64,000 bases of DNA from Odontesthes bonariensis (lineage: Eukaryota > Chordata > Actinopteri > Atheriniformes > Atherinopsidae), in assembly GCF_027942865.1 (NCBI RefSeq), contig NC_134509.1, forward strand, positions 22,368,697 through 22,432,696, read 5' to 3'. Below are positions 51,801 through 61,709 of this stretch, piece by piece. A model generated the notes under the pieces. That model was not told where the DNA came from. It ran no database searches and saw nothing but the letters and a program-made list of their open reading frames with translations. The first letter of the stretch is position 1. Each line of letters starts with the position of its first letter. The translations under genes were made by a program, and so were the position numbers.

Positions 51801-54800
51801 GAACTTTGCTTTTCTAAACTGTGCTTTACTAAACTGCATTTTAATATACTGCTTTACTGAACTGTGCTGTACTGAACTGTGCTTTAATAAATTGCGTGTT
51901 GATGAACTGCGTTTTAAGAAGCTGCGTTTTAATGAACTAAGTTTTACTAAACTAAATTTTACTAAACTGTGCTTTACTAAACTGTGCTTTACTAAACTGT
52001 GCTTTATTAAACTGTGCTTTACTAAACTGTGCTTTACTGAACTGTGCTTTACTAAACTGCGCTTTACTAAACTGCGCTTTACTAAACTGCGCTTTAATAA
52101 ACTGCGCTTTACTAAACTGCGCTTTACTAAACTGTGTTTTAATAAGCTGCGTTTTAACATACTGCTTTACTGAACTGTGCTTTAATAAATTGCGTTTTAC
52201 TGAACTGCGTTTTACTAAACTGTGCTTTACTAAACTGTGTTTTAATAAGCTGCGTTTTAATACACTGCTTTACTGAACTGTGCTTTACTGAACTGTGCTT
52301 TAATAAATTGCGTTGTAATAAACTGCGTTTTACTAAACTGCGCTTTACTTAACTGCGCTTTACTTAACTGCGCTTTACTTAACTGCGCTTTACTAAACTG
52401 CGCTTTACTAAACTGTGCTTTACTAAACTGTGCTATACTGAACTGCGTTTTAATAAGCTGCGTTTTAATAAACTGCTTTACTGAACTGTGCTTTTCTAAA
52501 CTGTGCTTTAATAAACTGTGCTTTACTAAACTGAGTTTTAATAAGCTGCGTTTTAATATACTGCTTTACTGAACTGTGCTTTAATAAATTGCGTTTTACT
52601 GAACTGCGTTTTAATAAACTGCGCTTTACTAAACTGCGCTTTACTAAACTGTGCTTTACTAAACTGTGCTATACTGAACTGCGTTTTAATAAGCTGCGTT
52701 TTAATAAACTGCTTTACTGAACTGTGCTTTTCTAAACTGTGCTTTAATAAACTGTGCTTTACTAAACTGCGTTTTACTTAACTGCGCTTTACTTAACTGC
52801 GCTTTACTAAACTGCGCTTTACTAAACTGCGCTTTACTAAACTGTGCTATACTGAACTGCGTTTTAATAAGCTGCGTTTTAATAAACTGCTTTACTGAAC
52901 TGTGCTTTTCTAAACTGTGCTTTAATAAACTGTGCTTTACTAAACTGTGCTTTACTAAACTGCGTTTTAATAAGCTGCGTTTTAATATACTGCTTTACTG
53001 AACTGTGCTTTACTGAACTGTGCTTTAATAAATTGCGTTTTACTGAACTGCGTTTTAATAAGCTACGTTTTAAGAAGCTGCGTTTTAATGAGCTGCGTTT
53101 CACTGAACTGCGTTTTCAAAAACTGCGTTTTAATAAACTGCGTATTAACGAACTCAGTTTTACTAAACTGCGCTTTACTAAACTGCGTTTTAATAAGCTG
53201 CGTTTTAATAAACTGCTTTACTAAACTGTGCTTTACTAAACTGCGCTTTACTAAACTGCGCTTTACTAAACTGCGCTTTACTAAACTGCGCTTTACTAAA
53301 CTGCGCTTTAATAAACTGCGCTTTAATAAACTGCGCTTTAATAAACTGCGCTTTAATAAACTGCGCTTTAATAAACTGCGCTTTACTAAACTGCGCTTTC
53401 CTAAACTGTGCTTTACTAAACTGCGTTTTAATATACTGCTTTACTGAACTGTGCTTTACTGAACTGTGCTTTAATAAATTGCGTTTTACTGAACTGCGTT
53501 TTAATAAGCTACGTTTTAATACGCTACGTTTTAATAAGCTACGTTTTAATAAGCTACATTTTAATAAGCTGCGTTTTAATAAGCTGCGTTTTAATAAGCT
53601 GCGTTTTAATAAGCTGCGTTTCACTGAGCTGCGTTTTCACAAACTGCGTTTTAATAAACTGCGTTTTACTAAACTAAGTTTTACTAAACTGCGTTTTACT
53701 AAACTGCGTTTTACTAAACTGCGTTTTACTGAACTGCGTTTTACTGAACTGCGTTTTACTGAACTGCGTTTTACTGAACTGCGTTTTAATAAATTGCGTT
53801 TTAATAAATTGCGTTTTAATAAATTGCGTTTTAATAAACGGCTTTACTAAACTGTGCTTTAATAAGCTGTGCTTTAATAAATTGTGTTTTAATGAAACAT
53901 TATAAACAGAACTACTAATAACATTATTTTCGAAAGCAAACTTAGTCAAAGGAAACAACTTAACCAAAAATTTGGACCTTTGTGGGTATGATGGTTTACT
54001 TGCCATCGGGCCTCAAAATCTGCAGGTCCTACACCCAACTGAAAGGGATTTGAACGAGAGGTTTTGAACTTCCCGGATGTGTAAACACTCCCTCCACATA
54101 CAAGATAAGTTACTGCAACCACTCTTTGTTCTCACACAAACATCTCAGCAGCCATTTTCTGTACTTCTTCACAGGAGTGTGGTTTTGGTAGTTTCTGTGG
54201 AAAATCTCCAGCACGAAGACCAACATCTCAAAACACAGCAACCATGAACCAGAATCTGAAGCACCGCAACGTCACTGCTCATTCTCCGTTACTCATGTTC
54301 TGCTTCCTGCTTTACATTTCATGTTTCTCGAGAAGCTGAAGCAACACACCCCAACCGTCAACGCCTATGTGTTTTTCTAATACGAGGGCTGCCTTCACAC
54401 AACCGTTTCTGCATTTCAGCAGAAAATTGTTCATAAAGAAAAGCTATTTGGAGAACTACAGCATATATCGTTGCTGTAGATTCAAGATGTGCCAAATTAA
54501 CCTGTTATTTTCTAACACAATGCAGCAATTTCGGTAGAACACACAGGCCCCACATCTACAAACCTCACCCCTTAATGTTCCAATGCATTAGTACAGGTCT
54601 GAAATCATAGAACTAAAATCAATTGAGATAATTTGAGCAGCAGATCACCTGAAACCACAAAGTTTTACTCAACTAAACATACAAGTGCGCATTCTTGCAG
54701 TATCTTTGTAATCAGGGCATGGGACTTAATGTACATGTGCGGTGTAATTCAGCGTCACCAACATGTGCTTGAACACATAAGATTGAACTAACCTTCTTAT

Positions 54801-55361
54801 CTTTTTGTTATATACAATATCCGTAACACACAGCTATAAAACCCAGAGGCTGCTACTGTTTCTCACCTATTCTTTACACCCGGACACCTCAGTATGGTTT
54901 CCCTCCTATTCTGGATCCCACGCTCTCGATAAGACTGAGCGAATGTAACGATGACATAAACGGACACGATAAGCGCGCCAGATAACGACAATATACAGAG
55001 GAATTTGGGTAAAACACAAAGTAACATTACAGTCCGATTATTATAATAAATATACATTAGCTTATAGTGCTAACAGGCATCATTACTCACCGCATTGTAC
55101 GGCAGTGTCGCATTTTTCCAAGGCGTCACTTTGCTCTGCAGCAGGGTCTCTTTCTCTGGTTTGTCCAACCGGTTGGCTTTTTGCAATCTCATACTGGGTA
55201 CATCTTGTTTTGAGGTCCTCGTTCTCCTTTTTAAATTTGGATATTTCTTCCTTCAGCTCGTCGACCATAGTTTCGTAAAGTTTCGTGGTCTCTGCGATGG
55301 CGCTTTTCAGCATGCTCTCCATGACGGAGGCATACTTGGTCTGAAAATCATCCGACGACAT
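31907..55361 (-). CDS. Large coiled-coil / AT-hook / seven-finger C2H2 zinc-finger protein, five coding exons
   Basis: The minus-strand model is 55361-55091, 36887-36712, 36628-36535, 36403-33909 and 33817-31907. Phases match at every junction (1, 0, 1, 0), giving 1,648 residues. The first exon encodes a fish-type coiled coil starting MSSDDFQTKYASVMESM. Residues ~91-180 carry LVKQE and LKQEE, possible SUMO-acceptor motifs. The giant fourth exon (181-1012) is Ser/Thr/Pro-rich with an AT-hook, RRGRPPKKRR, at ~347-356. The last exon has a Lys/Arg-rich NLS-like stretch and seven C2H2 fingers (~1450-1645), some joined by TGEKP linkers. It is probably a nuclear DNA-binding regulator; targets are unknown. 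I chose the ATG at 55361 because it is the first in-frame ATG. The donor after 36712 (GAG|GTTCGT) is weak. Joining exon 1 across 18.2 kb is inference from phase and domain logic. Confidence 0.75.
33909..36403 (-). CDS. Giant internal exon of the large zinc-finger gene (AT-hook, Ser/Thr-rich)
   Basis: The acceptor is TTGTACCCAG before 36403 and the donor is AAAGAG|GTAAAC at 33909. This 2,495-base internal exon is unusually long. It encodes a low-complexity acidic and Ser/Thr/Pro-rich region with one AT-hook core (GRPPKK). No other domain is recognised. Several long antisense ORFs across it are shadows. Confidence 0.88.
37385..38293. mobile_element. Tigger/pogo-like element (909 bp) inserted in the minisatellite
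   Basis: Inverted termini begin CAGTGGAAACCGCTTATAGT on both strands (27 bp, one mismatch) and are flanked by TA (37383-37384 and 38294-38295). The TA duplication and CAGTGG-type ends fit the Tigger/pogo branch of Tc1/mariner. Sub-terminal copies of ATAAGAGGTTGATTACTA occur near both ends. No transposase ORF survives. Array units continue on both sides, so the array is older than the insertion. Confidence 0.88.
39970..53160. repeat. Higher-order repeats within the 15-bp array
   Basis: A rare landmark, TGCGTATTAACGAACTCAG, occurs at 40221, 43717, 47273, 50398 and 53139, with spacings of 3496, 3556, 3125 and 2741 bases. A second landmark, GCGTGTTGATGAACTGCG, lies near 42513, 46026, 49151 and 51892 (spacings 3513, 3125 and 2741). 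The array therefore contains about four to five re-duplicated multi-kilobase blocks. The rightmost are the most alike over the stretches compared. Confidence 0.9.
53894..55082. other. Unique-looking intron sequence between the array and exon 1
   Basis: No coding region, repeat termini or RNA gene is recognised. Confidence 0.5.
55091..55361 (-). CDS. Coiled-coil first coding exon of the large zinc-finger gene
   Basis: Ninety codons run from ATG 55361 to the donor CAATGCG|GTGAGT. Heptad-like repeats cover residues ~10-55 (LKSAIAETTKLYETMVDELK then EEISKFKKENEDLK). Many fish zinc-finger proteins begin with this same module. The exon ends in phase 1, exactly what the exon at 36887 needs (…QC-D-LVPC…). 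The alternative is that it belongs to a separate gene whose next exon is hidden. Confidence 0.8.
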
Positions 55362-56377
55362 CTCGATATCGTTAGAAGTTGTTACTGATTTCGAAACGAG
55401 GTCCAACTTTACCGCGCCGTAATCAGTGAGAGGGCACCAGGAGCTGGCCCAACATGGCTTCCTCACATGGAGAGACGCGGTCTTCGCTTTGTGTGACGCA
55501 CATCAACTGACAACCAGAGTTGAGCAAATATCCGGTGATAGATTCTTACTCCAACGGTGTTCTATATTCAGATTCAGACTGTGAGTATACAGACAAACAC
55601 TTGTGTCAGTAACGCATTACTTCTAATTTCTTTATGTAGCGCCGACGTTCAACACACCGATTAAGCTACAGAATGTTCTTTCCTGCCTTCTCTTCTTCTT
55701 TGAATTATATGGAGCATAGACGTTAGGTTCCCCCAAAGATAGCTAGCAACTAGCTTCCAGGCACATTACTGCCACCTATTGGGCTGGCGTGTGGGATTGT
55801 GAAGTTGAAACTGGGAAGACTTTTAGTTCACATCTAGTATAAAAAATTATTACTAGTATTAATACTATTATTGTTGTATCGAAACACTTTTCCTGAGCTT
55901 TTGAATTTATTTTTCTTTTTTGACAGCAGTGACCTCAGAAACATGTAACCCTCAAAGACAGAACTATCTACCAATGTCTCAACGATGATGTAGAAAAAGA
56001 TTAGGGTTTTATTTTCTTTATCCATTTATTTATGATTATATTGATGTTTTTATTTTTAAAACTTAATTTCTTACTTTTACGTAAATTTCTTTGTGTATTT
56101 CAAATGTTTTATTTTTATTTTCTGGTTTTAACTCAGATGGAAAGCAAGTCAGTAGCTTACACAGTTTTACTACTTTGAATGAAAAGATATTTTCTAGCTT
56201 CTTTTTTTTTAAACGACTCATACTAAATCTAAATAATAAATCTAAAATCTAAATCTAAATCTAAAAAATCTAAATACTAAATATAGAATATTTTGATTCA
56301 CATTGCATGGAAGCTTACAATGATAATGCAGCAAAATGTTCGTTTCCCCACCAATTTTTGCAACTAAAATTTAGAAA
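55362..56377. promoter_or_regulatory. Divergent intergenic / promoter region
   Basis: It separates the minus-strand zinc-finger exon 1 from the plus-strand duplicated gene. It should hold the 5' UTR and promoter of the former. I see no TATA box. Repeated CTAAAT runs lie near 56224-56285. Promoter assignment is by position only. Confidence 0.4.
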
Positions 56378-56480
56378 AAAGAGAGAAGCTTCACTGCAGC
56401 CACTGCTAAATTGGATTGGCTGCTGGAGGGATGCTGAGGGACTACAAAGATTGTCCCACTTCCCGACCCGTATGTGAATA

Positions 56481-56505
56481 CCGGAAGTGTGCTTGTTGAC
56501 GTCAT
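56481..56505 (+). promoter_or_regulatory. ETS-like and perfect CRE sites upstream of the left gene copy
   Basis: CCGGAAGTG (56481-56489) is an ETS-family core site, and TGACGTCA (56498-56505) is a perfect cAMP-response element. The right copy keeps the ETS site (61808-61816) but not the CRE. Function is inferred from motif identity only. Confidence 0.5.
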
Positions 56506-57109
56506 ATAAACCATTTATTTCGAGACACGCGGAATGAATATTGCACTTTTGGTCTTAGATAATTGTTTGTAGTGGTCGGTTAGCAGTGACTGTGAACTAA
56601 AATTAGAGCTGCAAGCTTGTTAGCTAATGGCAGTGTTACGTTCGATGGAAACAAACAAACAAATCCGGTACAATCCCCATATTGAAACTATAGTTTCTGT
56701 ACTAACCGAGTGTAAGAGACTGGTACATTCACCATAACGAAATCTAAACCAACTGTGGCCCAGAAATGACTATCTGCTGGCGGCTTTGAAGTGCCAGTCA
56801 AAAATACCATCTTTTTGATTATTTCTAACGCAGAACTGATATAATGGCCGAGGCTATAATGACGTTTCAGTCCCAACTTTCTGGTGTAATGGAAACGGTT
56901 TTCAAAGCCGCCATGTATGAGATCACCCGGCTGGTGGAGGACAGCTTTCTGGAAGAGTTGACCCGATGCAGGGAGCAGGTGGAGTCCCTGCAAAGATGAC
57001 TGGAGTTGGCGGAGAGCCGCCGCAAGGAAAGGCAAGAAGACAGGAGGGAGATCTGCGTTGACTGCGGAAGAGTCGGGATGTCTCAACCACAGGTGAGTCA
57101 CGTCACTTT

Positions 57110-59240
57110 GGCCGTTTCTCAATACCCAAGTACGCAAGTCCGTACTCGTGTGCTTACACGTATGGACTTGTCAGAAGTACAGACTTCTGAACACACAAGC
57201 ACACAAGTTCGCTCATTGTGCATTTGGAACGGAAGCGTACTTGATTACGTGTAATTACGTGATTACGTCAAAGACTTTGACGTTGCCGCCAAAAAGTTTT
57301 TGATTTTTCTGTTCATCGCTGCCACTCTGCTTGATGCCAGTGTGCGTTTTGAACAGCAAAGAAAAATCAAACTTTTAGAAACTTAGAAAATGGTCCGAGC
57401 TGTGCTTACAGCTGCTGCTGGAGTGCTTTATTTCAAAGCTGAAGAGGAAGCGATGAGGCTGAGGAGGGAGATACGGGAGCGAAGAGCCAGGATGCGGAGG
57501 AGGAGCAGGCTAATAGCATACCTGTTAACTGTGGTACGTCCCCAACGTCTCTTTTTTTCAGTATTTAAGAATTATACAAACAGTAGAAATCAAGTATTTT
57601 TTTATACTTTAACATCTCAGGATAATCATTCCAGCTTTAGATGGATTTAAACGGAAAACTACCTTCAGTACAATCACTTTGATTTAATAATGAACAAGCA
57701 CAACATTTAAATGAAATTATTTAATACACAAACATGAATACACATCTCACATCAGCCAGCAGAAAAAATCTTCAGGTTTATTTCAACTTTTTAGGTTACT
57801 GTAAAAAATACTACAAAACCTCTGTCTCACCACACCGTACAAAAATGCAGTGTGGTGAGACAGAAATTAAATGAATCAATCTTTTAATTTCAGCAATAAC
57901 AGCAATTTCAGTGAAGCATTCATCATTCGACATGTCAAAAAGTGCATCTGTAAAGATCCAGATACAAATACTCACTCCCACCCGCCTTTACTGGAGTTGC
58001 GGCGGCCCGTGAAAAGGCTCTCGTTGGCCGCACGCCACTCGATGAGGGCCCGAGTTTCTTCATTTGTCCCTTAAGTAAAAACATGCATTCAATTGAATTC
58101 TTATCCACAGAAAAAAATAATTGTATTTGTATGTATGGTATGCACCCCTGCATCTACAACCTAAATCGAATCATTAAAATATAACTGTTAGCTGTTCAGC
58201 TAATGTTTAGTTCGTATTTCTGAAAACGCTGAAACCGTTTTTAGAAACGGCTTAAACTTCATTGAATGACCACAATTTTAAGTAAAACACCAAACAAAAC
58301 ACATTTTTGTGTAAATAAGAGTCACATTTCCAAACAGAACTTACAGTTATGTGCTTTCTCCTCTGCCATCATTGCTCGTGCCGCACTGCTTTCTGGGATA
58401 GCAAGCTGTCTGAGGTCTACCACAGCCATTATAACGAACAGCCTTGCCACTCTGTATTAAGCCCCATTGTACCGGCTTTTTGGCTACAGTTCCACCAGAA
58501 TTCCACTGGGGGCGTCGGTGGAGACCAGAATGAATGGGGCCCAATGGAGCTAGATGCTACAAATGGTCAGTTTCACCTAAGTCTCCTCAAGAGCGCTCAG
58601 ATTTGAATGTAGTTTCTGAGAGCTCAACATGGGTTTCAAGTCAAAAATCTACTGAACGAGTACATATATCCCTTTGATTTCTTACAGGTTGGCTTCTTGT
58701 TGTCCACCACGCGCTAGCATTGTGCTAATGACAGCTGGTCGACCAGCTATGTATGATGTCATATACACTTCAAATCCTTTTTTTAAGCAAATGAGTGGCT
58801 CTAAAAATCTAAAACTCAGCCATGGGTATTTTCTAAACACCCTCTTTCGAAAACAACATTCGAATTACTAGAGAAAAAATTATATCTTGAGATAAGGGCA
58901 CGAAAGGGCGTATAGCTCCATAGGACTCCATTCATTCTGGTCTCCAAAATTGGGCGCCCCACGTGGAAAGAGGGTGGAACTGCAACCAAAATCGCCTCGT
59001 TGGAAACCGGAAATGCACCGTGAGTGGCGTATCTGTAGTATTATAGAATCTGTGGGTCTACACAGTCACCACAGAAGAAAACGCGATAAAATAGGCGGAG
59101 CAAGCACACATCCGGGAATGTTGAGCGTACTTGTCTGGATGCGTACTTTGAATTGAAAAAGTACTTGGTCCTTCGGTGATAACGTTTCAGAAGTACACGA
59201 GTACGCAAGTACAGACAAGTACACATATTGAGAAATGGCC
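57110..59240. mobile_element. PIF/Harbinger-like transposon (2.1 kb) with Myb/SANT gene fragment
   Basis: Inverted termini GGCCGTTTCTCAATA and the complement of GGCCATTTCTCAATA are flanked by TTT (57107-57109 and 59241-59243). The right duplicate preserves the empty site (CACTTTGTATT), confirming both ends. On the minus strand 58069-57976 is an exon-like piece encoding EETRALIEWRAANESLFTGR, a Myb/SANT-like domain of Harbinger elements. On the plus strand 57390-57537 encodes MVRAVLTAAAGVLYF and an Arg/Glu-rich stretch before a possible donor, perhaps the start of the nuclease gene. A hairpin (15-bp arms) lies at 57821-57864. No full nuclease is seen, so it is non-autonomous. Confidence 0.88.
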
Positions 59241-59785
59241 TTTGTATTGTGTACTCAGTCAGTACTCATTTAGTTACATCGCCACTAGATGCACAGCTAT
59301 TTATAGTCCTCTTTAGTAAGCATGCAAAGATTACATTGGGAAGCATGAGCAAAGGAAGGTCGTTACATTACATTAACCTAGTTACTAAAGCATGTTTAGC
59401 CCACATCTGGAGTTTTCTGATGGCCCACATTCGTGCTTTAATGTCCACCAAAATATGGCAGGCCTTATCTGGGCCATATTCAGGCCTAGATAGGGCCTGT
59501 CATAATGTGCCTGCTTTCTGGGAAGAATGCTGATGGGGGAAGATGGTCCTTTAAAGCCCACAATCATATAAACTTTATTTTCATCTGTGGCTTGTATTTG
59601 GTGCTCATTATCTAAGTGTACGCAGTGTGCTTCGAGTCAGACAGTAAACAGAAAAACTGAACTTTATGTAGAGGTCATAAAATATTGAACCAGATATTTT
59701 CACTAACAAACTGAGTCAGAGCCACAAAATGACTTGAAAACCATCTACTCTGATGAAATGTTATACACTTTTTTCAGTTGAATGT

Positions 59786-60154
59786 GGAAATATGCAGTTT
59801 TCACATTATTTCTGAATGAGTGAATATGGCAGTAAGTGCTTTGTTTACAACTGACTTTTAAAGCCATTATAATACCAGTCGTCTGGATACTGGTATTACT
59901 GGCCTGTCCCTCCTGGTCTCCTGCCGGGTGGAAAAGGGTTTCACGTTTTTCACGTGTCTCGTTTCTTTTAATGCACATCACACACACTCACACACACATA
60001 AGAATAAGAATGGATATATTTCTGTAGAGAGCTGTAGGGCTCAGGATAGGTGTTGGGGAGGTGTAACACGGTGCGGGCTGCCAGGCAGGAGTGTGCAGTG
60101 GGCCCCCTCATTATTTCTCTCTAACCTGTTTCTCTTCACGATTTTCTGCAACAG
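59786..60154. other. Intron 1 (3' part) of the left duplicate
   Basis: No gene is seen. It contains a short CA-rich stretch (~59978-59999) and ends at the acceptor TTTTCTGCAACAG. The open frame from 60091 runs through the acceptor into exon 2. Confidence 0.55.
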
Positions 60155-61035
60155 AGAAAAGTCTGAAACAGGAGTGTGTGCTGCAAGAGGAGCTCCATGG
60201 ATCCCAGGGCTCTACCGGAGAGGCAGCCAGTCATCACATGGAAGGGGCAAAACCAGACGTCCAGAATTTAACCAAGCCAAAGCAGGTGAGCAAGGTAGGG
60301 AGGATTTTCACACGATATGATTCAGTACTGGCTACACCAGCACTCCCTGTGTCGAACAAGCCTCTTCTGGATGCAAGAGTGCTTCCTGCTGTGCCCACGC
60401 CAGCTCGTCAAGAACATCAGTACCGGCTGCCTGAGAGTACAGCAGATCAGGCACAGCAGAGACAGGCAGTTTGGAGTCAGCGCCCGCGCTCCATCATGCC
60501 AAAGGGACCTTTGTTTGTCACACCCCCAGCACCAGGACCCTTTCTAATCCCCTCCCCTCAGATCCTCAATCCAGCAGGACAAAGTCTAAACCTTTTGCCA
60601 GTCGTCCTCCCTGTGTCTGTAGTTCAGCCAAAAAGCAGCACAGTGGAAGCTGGAGCAGCCCTGAAGAGACCATACAGGTGGACAGTAGAGGCAAACACTT
60701 GCAAGAAGTGTGGTAAGTTCTGCACTGCTGACACTGGACACAGTCAGTACCGTGGCACAGTGTACTGTCCTTTGTCTGATACTCTTCCTAAAAATCAGTG
60801 GTTGGAGGAAATGAGGAAAAAACTGTTCAAGAAGTAATCATGTATGTATTGGAAATAGTAAAGTGTTGTAAATAGTAGTTGTATATGGTGTAGTAGTATT
60901 GTATATAATTAATCATTCTAAATAATGGTTGTTTGTAAATAGTTGAAAATATTGTTTGTTATTGTGAGCTTACTGTAAATAATTGATTTTTCTACTTTTT
61001 CATTGCATTTGTTGAACTTTTTTTGGTCTTTTTTT

Positions 61036-61041
61036 AATAAA
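61036..61041 (+). terminator. Poly(A) signal after exon 2 of the left duplicate
   Basis: AATAAA lies ~200 bases downstream of the TAA at 60835-60837, followed by a T-rich and GTTT-rich stretch. Confidence 0.65.
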
Positions 61042-61709
61042 TTTTTATATTCTATTTAAGTGTTTCTTTGTTTCTTTTTTTCTCTGAACAAACAAAACAG
61101 ATGTTCAGCAAAAGTGTCATAATATTTATAATAACAATAATGATAATAAGAATAATGGCAACAGTAACATAGTATTTTATTAATAAGAGGTTTCAGATGC
61201 TATCCAAGTCATGTGATGAGTCTGTGACAAGTGAGGTTTTTGGTCCTGCAGGTAGGTAAGAGAAGAAAAGCAAAAAAAAAATTACACATCACACATATTA
61301 CACAGAAATAATTTATCAAAAATATTGACACTAAGTTACTATTACTACCTCAAGGTGCAGGGAATAATCTTAAAGGCAGTCATGTCTTTTTAGTTATATA
61401 TTGACTAATAATTTACAATCTAAACTTTTGGGCCAGTCCAGCTTCATAACTTTGTAACCCCTCGAACACCTGGGAGTGCAGCAGGGGGAGCCACTCCCCT
61501 CCATTGAGAATTTCCATCTAAATTCCACAGTAAGGCGGTTCAAGTCCCGCATACGGTGAGTCCAAAGGGTCAAAGTTTACTTTTTGCTTTCAGAAAGCAA
61601 GCAAGAAATACATTTGAACAAATAGATATGGACACAAAATCTCCAAATTTTTCCTCTTTTTTTCTTTTCTACCCTCTGACGGACGATAGTTCCCCAGCTT
61701 CAAATGAGA
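61042..61709. other. Intergenic stretch between the duplicates, no gene seen
   Basis: AT-rich sequence. A B-box-like GGTTCAAGTCC occurs near 61538 without a tRNA fold. Confidence 0.5.

Larger units (their letters stand above)
37131..53893. repeat. Mega-minisatellite: about 1,000 copies of a 15-bp unit
   Basis: The consensus unit is TTTACTAAACTGCGC. Common variants change the CpG (CTGTGC, CTGCAC, CTGTAC), substitute AATAA or ACTGA for ACTAA, or shorten the unit to 13 bases (TGCTTTACTGAAC). Because 15 is a multiple of three, long ORFs appear on both strands (FTKLR repeats forward; LVKRS and KAQFS reverse), but 13-base units break them. I do not regard these as genes. The array is interrupted at 37385-38293 by a transposon. 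The count is estimated from length/15. Confidence 0.97.
36888..55090 (-). other. 18.2-kb first coding intron of the large zinc-finger gene
   Basis: It extends from donor GTGAGT at 55090 to acceptor CCCTACAG at 36888. About 16.7 kb of it is the 15-bp tandem array and its Tigger-like insertion. The remaining ~1.2 kb at the 5' end (53894-55090) and ~240 bp at the 3' end look unique and show no gene. Confidence 0.7.
56378..59785 (+). repeat. Tandem segmental duplication, left copy
   Basis: The sequence aligns to 61710-64000 over promoter, first exon and intron, with an offset of 5394 at the ATG. It differs by substitutions, a 16-bp exon deletion, a 2.1-kb transposon in the left copy, a ~0.95-kb insertion in the right copy and a 15-bp micro-inversion. 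The alignment reaches the window's right edge, so the duplicated unit may extend further. Confidence 0.88.
56844..60837 (+). pseudogene. Zinc-finger-type gene, left duplicate, disrupted first exon
   Basis: Exon 1 (56844-57092) encodes a coiled coil beginning MAEAIMTFQSQLSGVMETVF. It has TGA at 56997-56999 (codon 52) where the right copy has CGA, and lacks 16 bases just before the donor, which shifts the frame. Intron 1 carries a 2.1-kb Harbinger element. Exon 2 (60155-60837) is open for 227 codons: SLKQE at its start, a Pro-rich middle, and a zinc-ribbon-like end, CKKCGKFC … TGHSQYRG … YCP, then WLEEMRKKLFKK. Exon 2 phase fits the undamaged exon 1 (phase 1). An in-frame ATG at 60091 could allow shorter products. 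The poly(A) signal is at 61036-61041. Function is unknown. I call it a pseudogene on exon 1 alone; exon 2 could still be used. Confidence 0.7.

Noticed and set aside
37131..53893. CRISPR-like regular repeats
   Set aside because: Units are directly adjacent with no spacers, the unit is too short, and the DNA is clearly vertebrate.
55362..55466. N-terminal extension of the zinc-finger protein from 55466
   Set aside because: The open frame there begins with GTG, not ATG. The first in-frame ATG is at 55361 and fits the usual start of this coiled-coil module.
61530..61560. tRNA gene around a B-box-like GGTTCAAGTCC
   Set aside because: There is no A-box, acceptor stem or anticodon arm at the expected distance.
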